A stretch of DNA of 64,000 nucleotides from CAG-791 sp045117315 (lineage in GTDB: Bacteria > Bacillota > Clostridia > Lachnospirales > Lachnospiraceae): NCBI GenBank assembly GCA_045117315.1, contig JBGUNJ010000109.1, positions 1 through 64,000 on the forward strand, read 5' to 3'. Positions within the stretch are counted from its first letter, which is position 1, and every line of letters starts with the position of its first letter. Below, piece after piece: positions 8,037 to 16,534 of this stretch. The translations under genes and the position numbers were made by a program. The notes under the pieces were generated by a model, which was not told the DNA's origin, searched no databases, and saw only the letters and a program-made list of their open reading frames with translations.

Positions 8037-8858
8037 TTATGAATGTTTTCCTATAAATTCGTTTGTCCATTCGCTATCATTTGAAATATTAATTATATTA
8101 GAATAGTCTTCATAATAAATTTTACTAAGAGGGTTATCTATCTTCATTCCATATGTTAAATTCTCATTATTAGATTTGTATGCAAAATAAGGCATTGCGA
8201 GGCTCTCTGTTCCATTTGAAATAAAAAAATACGGAAGGCTCGGGGTCTCTTTAATCACCAAGCTTCCTTTTATTCGCTTTACTTTCTTTCCATTCTGATA
8301 TATTTTAGGAAATATATGTTCAAATAGAAACTGTTTGACATACTCTCTTTCTTTCTTATCGTTTTCATTCAAACTATTTTTTTCATATATAATAAATATA
8401 ATTTCACAGCCGCTTTCTAGTTTGTTTATTATTGTATTTTTAAATTCCTCTTTTAACTCGTCAAATTCCAACCATTTGTGAAGCGTTTTACCTGACAAAA
8501 TCAATTTTCCCTTTGCATCTCTTAAAAATTCTTTCCAGAATTGATTATCATACTCATTTCTCTTTTTTAGACGCAAAATTCCATGGGTTTGCATATCAGA
8601 TAATACTTTTAACGTCATTTTGAACTCTTCAAGCTGTCTTTCTTGCTGGTCTAGTTGTTCATCTTGTTTTGTTCGTATTGTTTGGCTTTCAATAATTTCA
8701 TATATTAAAGATGCCACAATGGATGCCACAACGCTTACAAAAAAGCCAAATTGCTGATCATTAACTTCAAATTCAGCTAAGAACCGCCAGATGAACCATA
8801 TAACCGCACATGAAAGTAAAATAAATCCGACTTTTAAAATTGGTGTTTTATTTGACAT
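8037..8858 (-). CDS. Two-TM membrane protein with coiled coil and PLD-like/unknown C-terminal domain
   Basis: From the ATG at 8858 (AAGGG about 10 bases upstream) the product is 273 residues. Two hydrophobic helices (about 10-30 and 36-57) anchor it in the membrane. A charged coiled coil follows (about 60-95, rich in Q/E/K), then a cytoplasmic domain beginning GKLILSGKTLHKWLEF. That domain, with the later ESGCEIIFIIYE and YFFISNG segments, resembles phospholipase-D-like folds, but no HKD motif is visible. It is AT-rich like the deaminase operon, same strand, 264 bases upstream of it. It could be a membrane effector or sensor of that cassette or an independent cargo gene. Confidence 0.7.
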   Translation of the reverse strand: MSNKTPILKVGFILLSCAVIWFIWRFLAEFEVNDQQFGFFVSVVASIVASLIYEIIESQTIRTKQDEQLDQQERQLEEFKMTLKVLSDMQTHGILRLKKRNEYDNQFWKEFLRDAKGKLILSGKTLHKWLEFDELKEEFKNTIINKLESGCEIIFIIYEKNSLNENDKKEREYVKQFLFEHIFPKIYQNGKKVKRIKGSLVIKETPSLPYFFISNGTESLAMPYFAYKSNNENLTYGMKIDNPLSKIYYEDYSNIINISNDSEWTNEFIGKHS

Positions 8859-9002
8859 CTGTTGCATCCCTTCTGAACAATTCTTTCTGCCCCTTTTTGT
8901 TCTGACCCTCTACAACTTATGAAAAGTTAGCATTCATCGTACATATTATTAAGCATTCATTGTTCTTGTTTAATTATATATCAAACCTACTAATATGTGT
9001 AC

Positions 9003-9045
9003 TCAAACTTCCCATTGTATAAATGGGCTTTGCAACTTTAAAGAA
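9003..9045. repeat. Degenerate second copy of the IS left end
   Basis: CTCAAACTTCCCATtgtataaATGGGCTTTGCAactt aligns with the true IS left end that begins at 9066 (CTAAAACTTCCCATaactaaaATGGGCTCTACAcctt), including the CCCAT/ATGGG hairpin. It is a diverged solo end, probably left by an earlier insertion at almost the same place. Confidence 0.5.
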
Positions 9046-9065
9046 ATTACGAAAATACTTAATAA

Positions 9066-10650
9066 CTAAAACTTCCCATAACTAAAATGGGCTCTACACC
9101 TTGAAAACTCAATAATACAGGCAATCAGATAATATCTTTAAGATGCCAATGCAGCTTTCGCCAGTGAATATCGAATATATTCCGGAAGTCGGCCAACAAA
9201 CACGTCAATGAACAGCTGTAATTGTTCTTCTGTAGGCTGGAAGATGGCGCAAACACTGTCTATCATGATGTTTAGGATGATCTGGAATGATTCTCCGAAA
9301 GTCATATCCGCCAATTCATCCGTGAAGAAGAAAAAGATCTCTCCTAGGGTCCGTTCATCCTCGTTACGCCGCTGTTCCATCGCTATCATCAGATATCTGG
9401 AAAAAACGATGGCCGTATGAGCTGTCAGAGCGTCATAAGAGAGGCTATGGCACTCCGTGATCAGGTTCAGATATGTCTTGCAGGTCTTGAAAAATACCTC
9501 TATCTGCCATCTTTTTCCATAGATCCTGATGATCTCATCTTCGGATAGATCCGGGTTAGTACAGATAAAAGCGATCCAGTCCTTCCTGTTCTTCTTGTTG
9601 CGGACACAGACGATCTTTGCAGGGATCTTTTGATCTTTCCCGACCATGACATTTACGGAGAGAAGATATCTGCTGCGGCCAGGACGTTTTTTACAGATAC
9701 CGAAGATCTTCTTGATGGAACACTGCTCGTCTTTATATTCGTAGTATATCCGGTTACTCTTCTTGATCATCGCAATGGAATCAAGCCCCAGTTTTTTCAC
9801 TGCAATAAGCTGGGCCGGACTGGAGAACCAGGTATCGAAAAGGACATAGTCGGCGCGATGACCGGCAGACCGGGCGCTTTTCAGCAGTTCGATCATAGCC
9901 TCTGTCCCCTTCATCTGCGCAAGTTTTCTTCGTCTTGCAGCCAGTGAACGTCCATCAAAATGATCTACCGGACCAATGAGGTTGCTTTCTTTTGAAGAAG
10001 CGAGGAGGCAGCTGTTTACGGGGAGGAACGTATTCCCGTCCGTCCAGCCAACAGTCATGAGGCGGTATCCCTTTTTGTATTTCATCGATACATGATCAAA
10101 CACGCGGGATCCGAGTTCAGTCTTTCTGCAGCTTGTGCGCTCAAACAGACTGTCATCGACGACAAAAGCATTGACACGGTCATCCGCTGTTAACGGCTCG
10201 ACAGCATCAGCCACCGCTTTTGAAAGAAGTGTCGTAAAGCGCAGCTAGTTTATCTTCGGACTGTTCAGAAAACGGTAGAACGTATTCTTTGAAAAGGACT
10301 CTTTGAAGGAGCCGGTCTTCTGCTGCATGTACATGCTGCGGTCGGAAAAGACGTTGCAGAGCTTATACTTGAAGATATCAAGCACCGGAACACCTTTTTC
10401 TTTTTGAGCATTGCATTTGCGGAGAAGATTTCCAATCTTAAAATTGGAAAAAAATAAAGAAATTGCGTTATAAATTTCCTGTCCATCCTGATCCTGTGGT
10501 AGAATTGAAATTGGCATAGAAAACCTCCTTGGGTATGGTTGTTTCTGGACAATTCAATTGTACCAAAGATACAGGATCTATGCCTTTTTTATTGTCTGTA
10601 TTATTGAGTTTTCAAGGTTATTCACACCTTTTTGGTGTGGGAAGTTTTAG
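9066..10650 (-). mobile_element. IS4-family insertion sequence
   Basis: The element is bounded by matching ends of about 55 bases. CTAAAACTTCCCA at 9066 is matched by TGGGAAGTTTTAG at 10638-10650, and inside both lies CCTTGAAAACTCAATAATAC in opposite orientation. Each end also holds a small hairpin (CCCAT/ATGGG on the left, CACACC/GGTGTG on the right). No clear target duplication is seen on comparing the flanks, so the flanks may have been rearranged. The right end interrupts an hsdS gene. It carries one transposase gene, which contains an in-frame stop. Confidence 0.85.
9138..10517 (-). pseudogene. IS4-family DDE transposase with in-frame amber codon
   Basis: The two pieces 10517-10245 and 10214-9138 are in the same frame and are separated only by a TAG at 10245-10247 where relatives have Trp (…SPKIN*LRFTTLL…). 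The C-terminal part contains the IS4 hallmarks: an acidic VVDDSLF, DYVLFDTWF, and the Y-R-E-K signature YGKRWQIEVFFKTCK, so the DDE domain is otherwise intact. A TGG to TAG change is the likely cause. Re-initiation at ATG 10214 would give a protein without its N-terminal domain. Activity is probably lost unless the stop is suppressed. Confidence 0.85.
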
Positions 10651-10784
10651 TATTTTACATTTAAATCATCTGATGGAGTAACGAACATTATGGATCCATC
10701 ATAATTGTCCTTCTCAGCAGTTTTAGGAGTTTTCCCTGTGACAATGCGACCTAGGTCTCCAACCTTTACTCTATACCAAGTCAT
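10647..10784 (-). pseudogene. hsdS: 5' fragment of a second hsdS (type I specificity subunit), truncated by the IS
   Basis: From an ATG at 10784 with GGAGG about 5 bases upstream, the frame reads MTWYRVKVGDLGRIVTGKTP, a standard HsdS N-terminus, and continues to DDLNVKY. It then enters the IS right end and stops at once (TAA inside CTAAAACT). It follows the tyrosine recombinase by 11 bases on the same strand. The remainder of the gene is not present on the far side of the IS, so a deletion accompanied or followed insertion. Confidence 0.75.
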
Positions 10785-10795
10785 TATTACCTCCA

Positions 10796-11782
10796 TCAGC
10801 CTATATATTTTCTATGAGCAGTTTTCACATTGCCCTGCTTTACCATTGAGTACTGCAAGGTCGTATCTATCCGCTGATGCCCGAGAAGCCGCTGTAGCTG
10901 CTCTATTGGCATGCCTTTATCAATAGCCATTGTTGCGAGTGTGCGACGAAATTTATGTGGGTGAACTTTTGGGATGTTCAGTCGCTTACCCATCTCACGG
11001 AGCCGATGCTCTATACCGCCAATCTGAATGCGTTCATGCGGAGTCCGTAATGATACAAAGAGTGCCTGATTATCATCAGTTCGGCTGTCGAGATACTCCT
11101 GCAGATGGAGTTTCGTTCTGGCGTCAAAGTAAACAATCCGCTCCTTTTCTCCCTTACCGAACACCACGCACTCTCGCTCTGAAAAATTGATATCGTCCCG
11201 GTTCAGTAGAACCATCTCACCAACACGCATTCCCGTTGAAGCCAGCATATCGATCATTGCTAAGTCCCGCACTTCCTGGCAGCTATCGCGCATTTTCTCC
11301 AAGTCCTCATCGGAGTAGGTTTCCTTAATGATTCTTACCGTTTTCACCTTATGGATACGACGCACAGGGCTTTTGATGATATAGTCCTCATCCTCAAGCC
11401 AGGAAAAGAAGCTGGAGAGGATACGGCGGATATTGTCAATAGTTACCCGACTCGATTGGTTCTTACTCTGATACTCTGTAAGATAAGTCCGCAGATCCTC
11501 TGTAAGAATATGCCGGACATTCTTGCCCAGAGCTGATGCCATTGCATCAATCGTGGTCTGGTAATACTTCAATGTCTTTTCCGAGCAGCCTTCGATCCTC
11601 TTAGCGGCTATAAACATTTCTATGAGGTTATTACTATCGTCCTCCTCCAGCTTAACCTCTTTGTCTGCTACTTCGTAATGGTAGAGTGCCTGCTCCATCA
11701 CTTGTCTCAGCTGTTTCAGCTGAGCATTATCGAGGTAAGGCAACATCTGCTGCATTACCTCAGCCATCAGTTCTTGTTTCAT
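10796..11782 (-). CDS. Tyrosine recombinase, probable HsdS inversion enzyme
   Basis: The 328-residue protein (start ATG 11782 with AAGGAG 8 bases upstream) has an N-terminal SAM-like core-binding domain (about 50-135) and the XerC/D-type catalytic domain. The active-site series includes STGMRVGE, HKFRRT, LGHQRIDTTLQY with the Tyr nucleophile near the C-terminus. Recombinases of this type placed next to hsdS genes catalyse inversion between short repeats and switch DNA specificity. A 16-bp inverted repeat begins about 80 bases upstream. It lies between the silent hsdS half and the second hsdS start, a typical phase-variable type I locus. Confidence 0.9.
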   Translation of the reverse strand: MKQELMAEVMQQMLPYLDNAQLKQLRQVMEQALYHYEVADKEVKLEEDDSNNLIEMFIAAKRIEGCSEKTLKYYQTTIDAMASALGKNVRHILTEDLRTYLTEYQSKNQSSRVTIDNIRRILSSFFSWLEDEDYIIKSPVRRIHKVKTVRIIKETYSDEDLEKMRDSCQEVRDLAMIDMLASTGMRVGEMVLLNRDDINFSERECVVFGKGEKERIVYFDARTKLHLQEYLDSRTDDNQALFVSLRTPHERIQIGGIEHRLREMGKRLNIPKVHPHKFRRTLATMAIDKGMPIEQLQRLLGHQRIDTTLQYSMVKQGNVKTAHRKYIG

Positions 11783-11880
11783 GTCGTTTCTCCTTTTGTT
11801 TTTATTTCCAGAGAACGACATCAACGGCAGTTCCGTTGGTGGTACTCCCGCCGTTGGTGGGAGTTATAAACGAGAATTTA

Positions 11881-12522
11881 CTTCAGCAAGCACAAAGTAT
11901 TTTCAAGCGAGAGTTCCTTATGCTTGATAACCTTCCTAAAGGCTGGCAAAAAAGCTCACTGCTTGGTATTGCTAACTACCTTAATGGTCTTGCTATGCAG
12001 AGGTATCGCCCAAAAGATGATGAACAAGGCTTACCAGTCCTTAAAATCAAGGAACTGCGTCAAGGCTCCTGCGATTCCACCAGCGAGATATGTTCACCTT
12101 CCATCAAACCAGAATACATTGTCCATGATGGCGACGTCATCTTTTCATGGTCAGGTAGCCTCCTTGTTGACCTTTGGTGTGGAGGAACTTGCGGGCTGAA
12201 TCAGCATTTGTTTAAGGTTACATCCGCCACATACGATAAATGGTTTTATTACACCTGGACAAATCACCATTTGCAAAAATTCTCTGCCATCGCCGCTGAT
12301 ATGGCCACCACCATGGGACATATTAAACGTGAGGAACTAGCAAAAGCAGAGGTGCTGATTCCTTCGCAATCCGACTATGACCGTATAGGTGGCATACTTG
12401 AACCTCTTTACGACCTTGTTATTGCAAATCGTATAGAGAACCGTAAACTTGCCGTTCTGCGAGATGTACTACTCCCTCAGCTTATGTCGGGACAGCTTGA
12501 TGTTTCGGAGGTGTCGTTATGA
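11881..12522 (+). pseudogene. hsdS: Silent 3' half of hsdS inside the invertible segment
   Basis: The frame runs from the inverted repeat through LQQAQSIFKREF and an internal ATG at 11920 (MLDNLPKGWQKSSLLGI) to a TGA at 12520-12522. It supplies the second target recognition domain (about LPVLKIKELRQGS to HLFKV) and the C-terminal conserved helices (ENRKLAVLRDVLLPQLMSGQ). It is oriented opposite to hsdM and to the hsdS 5' half. Without inversion it lacks a proper start, although ATG 11920 with a weak GAG site could give a half-subunit. Half-HsdS proteins can dimerise in some type I systems, so low-level function is possible. Confidence 0.75.
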
Positions 12523-12656
12523 ACGAAAAGGAATTGAAGATTCCCATAACGCTCCACTCAATGAAGTTGACACCGAATCGCAAACCTATGGTTGTCGCCA
12601 AAACAATCCCGAAATCTGTAGAAATAATTGGCTTGCTAGCGTCTGTGCCTTTGTAA
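12519..12656 (+). CDS. Small ORF coupled to the hsdS 3' half
   Basis: An ATG overlapping the hsdS TGA (ATGA) opens a 45-codon frame, MNEKELKIPITLHSMKLTPN, ending at 12654-12656. The continuation in another frame to 12724 (YREPSRAWKKQYQKLKG) reads like protein, so a frameshift near 12640 may have broken a slightly longer gene. It lies within the invertible segment and would follow hsdS after inversion. No family is recognised. Confidence 0.35.
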   Translation: MNEKELKIPITLHSMKLTPNRKPMVVAKTIPKSVEIIGLLASVPL

Positions 12657-12720
12657 GCAAGGATGAAATCTATCGAGAGCCATCTCGTGCATGGAAAAAG
12701 CAATACCAGAAACTAAAGGG

Positions 12721-13287
12721 CTAAGCCGCTAAATTCTCGTTTATAGCCTCATTTATTTCGAATTTTTTCTGAATTGCATCAATAAATGCAACAACTTTTT
12801 TTTGATAATCAAGCCCTGGAATATCTATCACCAATTCTTGAAAGCTTGTTGTTGGCCGAGCCAAAGCAGGAACACCAACCTGCGAAGCATTACTTAACAA
12901 CTTATGCTGTCCAGATGGGGAATGGAAATAATACACCAAATACTTAGGTAGTATTTTTTCATTACAAGAAAATCGAAATTGACTGTTTCCTGTCACATAT
13001 TTCTCATATTGAGAATTTTCAGGTATATAGGCTATCTGGCCCAGAGTACCTCGGTGGGTAACAAGGACATCTCCTCTATGTGCTACTGCTCGGCCTAGCT
13101 CATTTGCCTTTTCTTCTGTTAAATAATTAAAGTTCTGTTCATTTAGGGTATATCCAGTTAGATTACCACCATTTAAGTAAGGAACACCCTCTTCTACATA
13201 GTTGCTTCTATGTACTTTTGATCCAAATGGCCCCATGGATATGTCTGTAATTAATTCTGAAATTCTATATTCCATAATTGATCTCAT
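12721..13287 (-). CDS. hsdS: Type I restriction specificity subunit, 5' half (TRD1)
   Basis: 188 residues (or 184 from the second ATG at 13275): one target recognition domain (MEYRISELITDISMGPFGSK ... LVIDIPGLDYQKKV) followed by the central conserved coiled coil (FIDAIQKKFEINEAINENL). The frame stops at TAG just past the 16-bp inverted repeat, so the second TRD is missing in this orientation. It follows hsdM by about 30 bases and forms its operon. HsdS directs the methylase (M2S) to a bipartite target. As written it is half size; inversion of 11865-12745 would restore full length. Confidence 0.85.
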   Translation of the reverse strand: MRSIMEYRISELITDISMGPFGSKVHRSNYVEEGVPYLNGGNLTGYTLNEQNFNYLTEEKANELGRAVAHRGDVLVTHRGTLGQIAYIPENSQYEKYVTGNSQFRFSCNEKILPKYLVYYFHSPSGQHKLLSNASQVGVPALARPTTSFQELVIDIPGLDYQKKVVAFIDAIQKKFEINEAINENLAA

Positions 13288-13319
13288 TCTCTTTGTTTGA
13301 TTATTTACAATTAAGCTTT

Positions 13320-14822
13320 TTACTCACCATATCCAATAGCTTCCAGCTTTTTCTTTATTTCCTTCTCTAGATCATGAGATTTATTAAATAAGTCATATAG
13401 CTCAGAGGTAAGTCTTGTCATCTTCTCATCAAAAGGTTCGCTATCTTCTTCCTGTTCTTCAATTCCGACATAGCGTCCCGGAGTTAGAATATAATCCTGT
13501 TTTGCAATATCTTCTGTGGTTACAGTAGCACAATACCCCTTTTTCTCTTCCAGCGTCCCATCTGTAAAACTCTGGTATGTATTAGCAATTTTTTTGATAT
13601 CATCTTCTGTAAGTTCGCGCAGCTTACGGCTAACCATGGTCCCGAGCTTTCTTGCATCGATGAACAATGTCTTGCCAGGTTGTTTCTTTTGCTTGTTAAT
13701 GAACCAAAGAGAGACAGGAATCTGCGTCGTATAGAAAAGTTGTGTTGGCATCGCTATGATGCATTCCACAAGATCTGCATTGATGATATTTTTTCGAATC
13801 TCTCCTTCACCTCCGGATTGTGAAGAAAGAGAACCATTTGCCAAAACCATACCAATCTTTCCGGCCGGAGCCAGGTGGTAAATCATATGCTGGAGCCAGG
13901 CAAAGTTAGCGTTACCTGCCGGAGGCATGCCATACTGCCAGCGTACATCATCTTTTAATTTATCCGCACCCCAGTCGGAGAGATTAAAGGGCGGATTTGC
14001 CATAATATAATCTGCCCGCATAGTAGGATGACGGTCATCAAGGAATGTATCAGCGGCATAGGAGCCCAGATCCGGTTCTATCCCCCGGATAGCCAGATTC
14101 ATCTGTGCCATCTTCCAAGTAGTAGGATTAGAATCCTGACCATAGATGGCGATATTATTTATATTACCGCTATGGCTCTCAACGAACCTTGCTGATTGCA
14201 CAAACATACCCCCGCTTCCACAGCATGGGTCATATACCCGGCCTTTAAAAGGCTGCAGTACCTCGACAAGTGTACGAACAACACACGAGGGCGTGAAGAA
14301 TTCGCCACCACGCTTACCTTCCTGCTCAGCAAACATTGAGAGACAATACTCATAGGTTCGACCAAGTATATCTTTTTCGTTACCATGCTCAATCATCTGT
14401 ACATTGGTAAAAAGATCTACAACATCTCCCAACCTGCGCTTGTCAAGCTCGGGACGGGCAAAGTTTTTCGGCAGAATATCCTTTAGACGCTTGTTTTCCT
14501 TCTCTATCGCACGCATTGCATCGTCAATCGCAACACCTATTTCCGGAGTGTGTGCTTTTGCTGCGATTTCACTCCAACGTGCACCTGCAGGGACGAAGAA
14601 GATACCTTCAGAAGTATATTCATCGATGTCTTCTTCAAAACCATCTCCTTCATCAACCAATTCCTTATATTTTGCTTCAAAACGATCAGAGATATATTTT
14701 AAGAAGATCAATCCAAGAACGACATTTTTGTATTCTGACGCATCCATATTTCCGCGAAGCACACAAGCCGCATCCCAGATTTGTTTTTCAAATCCTATAT
14801 CTGCCGTTACCTTTTTTGCCAT
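13320..14822 (-). CDS. hsdM: Type I restriction-modification N6-adenine methyltransferase subunit
   Basis: The 500-residue protein has the HsdM N-terminal helical domain (FEKQIWDAACVLRGNMDASEYK), the SAM-binding motif (VYDPCCGSGGMFV) and the catalytic NPPF in YIMANPPFNLSDW, at normal length for the family. With HsdS it methylates adenine in a bipartite site, and with HsdR it would cut unmethylated DNA. GGAGGAGG lies about 10 bases before the ATG. No hsdR is present in the window, so the locus may act as a methylase only or may depend on a subunit encoded elsewhere. Confidence 0.95.
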   Translation of the reverse strand: MAKKVTADIGFEKQIWDAACVLRGNMDASEYKNVVLGLIFLKYISDRFEAKYKELVDEGDGFEEDIDEYTSEGIFFVPAGARWSEIAAKAHTPEIGVAIDDAMRAIEKENKRLKDILPKNFARPELDKRRLGDVVDLFTNVQMIEHGNEKDILGRTYEYCLSMFAEQEGKRGGEFFTPSCVVRTLVEVLQPFKGRVYDPCCGSGGMFVQSARFVESHSGNINNIAIYGQDSNPTTWKMAQMNLAIRGIEPDLGSYAADTFLDDRHPTMRADYIMANPPFNLSDWGADKLKDDVRWQYGMPPAGNANFAWLQHMIYHLAPAGKIGMVLANGSLSSQSGGEGEIRKNIINADLVECIIAMPTQLFYTTQIPVSLWFINKQKKQPGKTLFIDARKLGTMVSRKLRELTEDDIKKIANTYQSFTDGTLEEKKGYCATVTTEDIAKQDYILTPGRYVGIEEQEEDSEPFDEKMTRLTSELYDLFNKSHDLEKEIKKKLEAIGYGE

Positions 14823-15338
14823 TATGCTTGCCTCCTCCAGTATTATCTGTACCGAGATTTATAACTAAACAGTAAAGGTACTGTTCGATTATTTACAGTT
14901 ATACAAATCATATTGCTATTACTATATCACAAACCGCATTCTCCTCCAATTTGTTATTTGACAGGGAGACATGGGCAACATAGGAAACGAAAATTGTAAA
15001 GGCGTACTTTTTTGCGACACCTTTAAAACTTTTCTGTTCAATTCAATTTCATATGTAATATCCGCTGATCTTTTCCCCTGGAAAACCAGCGCTGCGAACA
15101 CAGGATGTGAGCCAAAACCATTTTCTGTCTATAGTTGCAACGCACTAGATGATTGAAAATGGACCGAGGGAATGGGGAGCGGAATCCCCATCAAGTCAGC
15201 CGTGGAGAACGGGTTTCTCAGAATTGAGAAATGTGTTATACACAGGCGGAACTTGCTCTATTGTTTTAGCCCCTTATGCAACAATACAATCTTATGCTGC
15301 ACCAATAATAGAATAGTGACAGATCTTATCTTACTGTT
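14823..15338. other. 516-base stretch without a supported gene
   Basis: The right-hand part of the hsdM leader contains TTGGAG-17-TATAGT on the minus strand as a weak candidate hsdM promoter (about 14930-14955). Around 15172-15195 a GGGGAGCGGAATCCCC hairpin appears, and TTCTCAgaatTGAGAA (about 15217-15232) is a palindrome. The boundary between the restriction locus and the plasmid-like element probably lies here. Confidence 0.4.
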
Positions 15339-15710
15339 TCAAATCTTTTCCGGGTATTTTTCTGTTCCCGGTTCAGGCTTCTCCTTCTGACTTAAAACTG
15401 CCGTTCTCTGAAGTAGTTCCACAAACTCAGTCAATGCTGCTTCCGGCATTGCTTCCTTCGCTCCTTCCCTCACCGTTTTCAAAATCCTTTCAAGAAAAGC
15501 ATCCTCTTTTGCCCTGGTTTCCAGATAAGGATCCTTTTCCAACTGCTCCTGCCGTGAAAAGTAATCATTTACCGCTATAACAATTGCTTTACTGTAAGAT
15601 TTATATCTTTTGCGATCCATTGTCTGGAGATATTCCCAGGCCTTTCTGTCCTCCGGCTTCAGAAGATCAAGCCGAATATTTGTGTTTTTGATCATTGTTT
15701 TCTTTTTCAT
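15339..15710 (-). CDS. Small plasmid/ICE-type protein, partition-associated
   Basis: A 123-residue basic-then-acidic protein: KNTNIRLDLLKPEDRKAWEYL near the N-terminus, a central SYSKAIVIAVNDYFSRQE segment resembling ribbon-helix-helix-type proteins, and a charged C-terminus. Comparable proteins occur near ParB genes in clostridial mobile elements. It may be a small centromere-binding or regulatory partner of ParB, but no ParA is present in the window. Function is inferred from context. Confidence 0.6.
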   Translation of the reverse strand: MKKKTMIKNTNIRLDLLKPEDRKAWEYLQTMDRKRYKSYSKAIVIAVNDYFSRQEQLEKDPYLETRAKEDAFLERILKTVREGAKEAMPEAALTEFVELLQRTAVLSQKEKPEPGTEKYPEKI

Positions 15711-16129
15711 ATCTTCTCCTTCGCTTTCGTTTCACTATTTTCAAATAAACAAATGTAATGTTCTGTAAGGTGCCATCGTCCATACTGGTTTTTTCCTTTT
15801 TGGGGTTCTGTTCTGCAAAGATTTTCTGACTGCTGTCCGGCGATCATACACGTATCATGAAGCTCCTTTGTCAGGCAAAAAAGCATATCCTTTGACGCTT
15901 GAGGAATCTAATCGCATCGTATCTCATCGAAAACCTATAGATACGATAAGATATTTTATCGATTACATTTTTTATCCTTTAATCCTTTATCTATTAGTTC
16001 TTTTTCCCATAAGTATTTAATAGCATGGGCTTTACCTATATTGGTTTTTCCAATACTGGATCATCCAGTCATCTGAAGTTCCAATACAGGTAAACCCTGC
16101 AAAGTAAAATATCCATATAGGAACCTCTG
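15711..16129. other. 419-base stretch with decayed replication-gene sequence and a hairpin
   Basis: On the minus strand downstream of the 16130-16441 gene, a shifted frame reads DDPVLEKPI, VKPMLLNTYGKKN and then IKD..RIKN with stop codons between. This is the kind of Pro/Asn-rich linker found in full-length relatives of that gene, so its 3' part appears to have decayed. ATCGTATCT (15916-15924) and AGATACGAT (15939-15947) form a perfect 9-bp inverted repeat. CAATACTGG/CAATACAGG is repeated around 16040-16085. Confidence 0.4.
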
Positions 16130-16441
16130 TCAATTAGATTCTCCCTCGGGTATTTCACGGATGATATATTCCATATCAGATAAAAAACCTTCCGGTGTTC
16201 TCAGCCTGTTTCTGGTCACATACCCATGTGCTTCAAGTTCTTTTAAGGTTGCTCTGACCGCGTCAATTCCGTCCCTGCTTAAGGATGCAAGCCCCTTTAT
16301 GTTATAGTGCCAGCTATCCGGAAGACTCAGCATGATGGAAAGCAGTCCTTTTGCCTTTAGAGATAATTCTTTGTTCTTGAGGTGGTGGTTGCACATAACT
16401 GTAAAGTTTCTATTACGCTCTACTCTGAAAACTTCCGACAT
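16130..16441 (-). CDS. Replication-initiator-like winged-helix protein, probably truncated
   Basis: 103 residues, starting MSEVFRVERNRNFTVMCNHH and containing a winged helix (LSLKAKGLLSIMLSLPDSW ... VRATLKELEAHGYVTRNRLR). This is typical of the N-terminal domain of plasmid/ICE replication proteins (RepA_N-like or 'helix-turn-helix domain' proteins, usually more than 220 residues). It stops after EGESN. Traces of the missing C-terminal part follow in a different frame with stops, so this is likely a degenerate gene that may still yield a DNA-binding domain. It lies downstream of parB on the same strand. Confidence 0.65.
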   Translation of the reverse strand: MSEVFRVERNRNFTVMCNHHLKNKELSLKAKGLLSIMLSLPDSWHYNIKGLASLSRDGIDAVRATLKELEAHGYVTRNRLRTPEGFLSDMEYIIREIPEGESN

Positions 16442-16534
16442 CTACTTACTCCTCCCTTTTCTTTTGCTATTTCATCTTCAAAATCATTTATTTCAAAATC
16501 GTCTGTTCCTTCGTCATAAATCCCTAAACACAAA

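Larger units (their letters stand above)
11865..12745. repeat. Invertible hsdS segment bounded by 16-bp inverted repeats
   Basis: TATAAACGAGAATTTA at 11865-11880 recurs as its exact reverse complement at 12730-12745. Both copies encode the same peptide (INENL) in the frame of an hsdS half. Inversion between them would join the leftward hsdS 5' half (13287 to 12730) to the hsdS 3' half now lying on the plus strand, giving one uninterrupted gene of about 400 codons. In the orientation seen, hsdS is in a split, presumably OFF or alternative, state. Confidence 0.8.

Noticed and set aside
12482..12703. 73-codon leftward frame in the invertible segment
   Set aside because: It is antisense to the hsdS 3' half and the small ORF and lacks a start signal.
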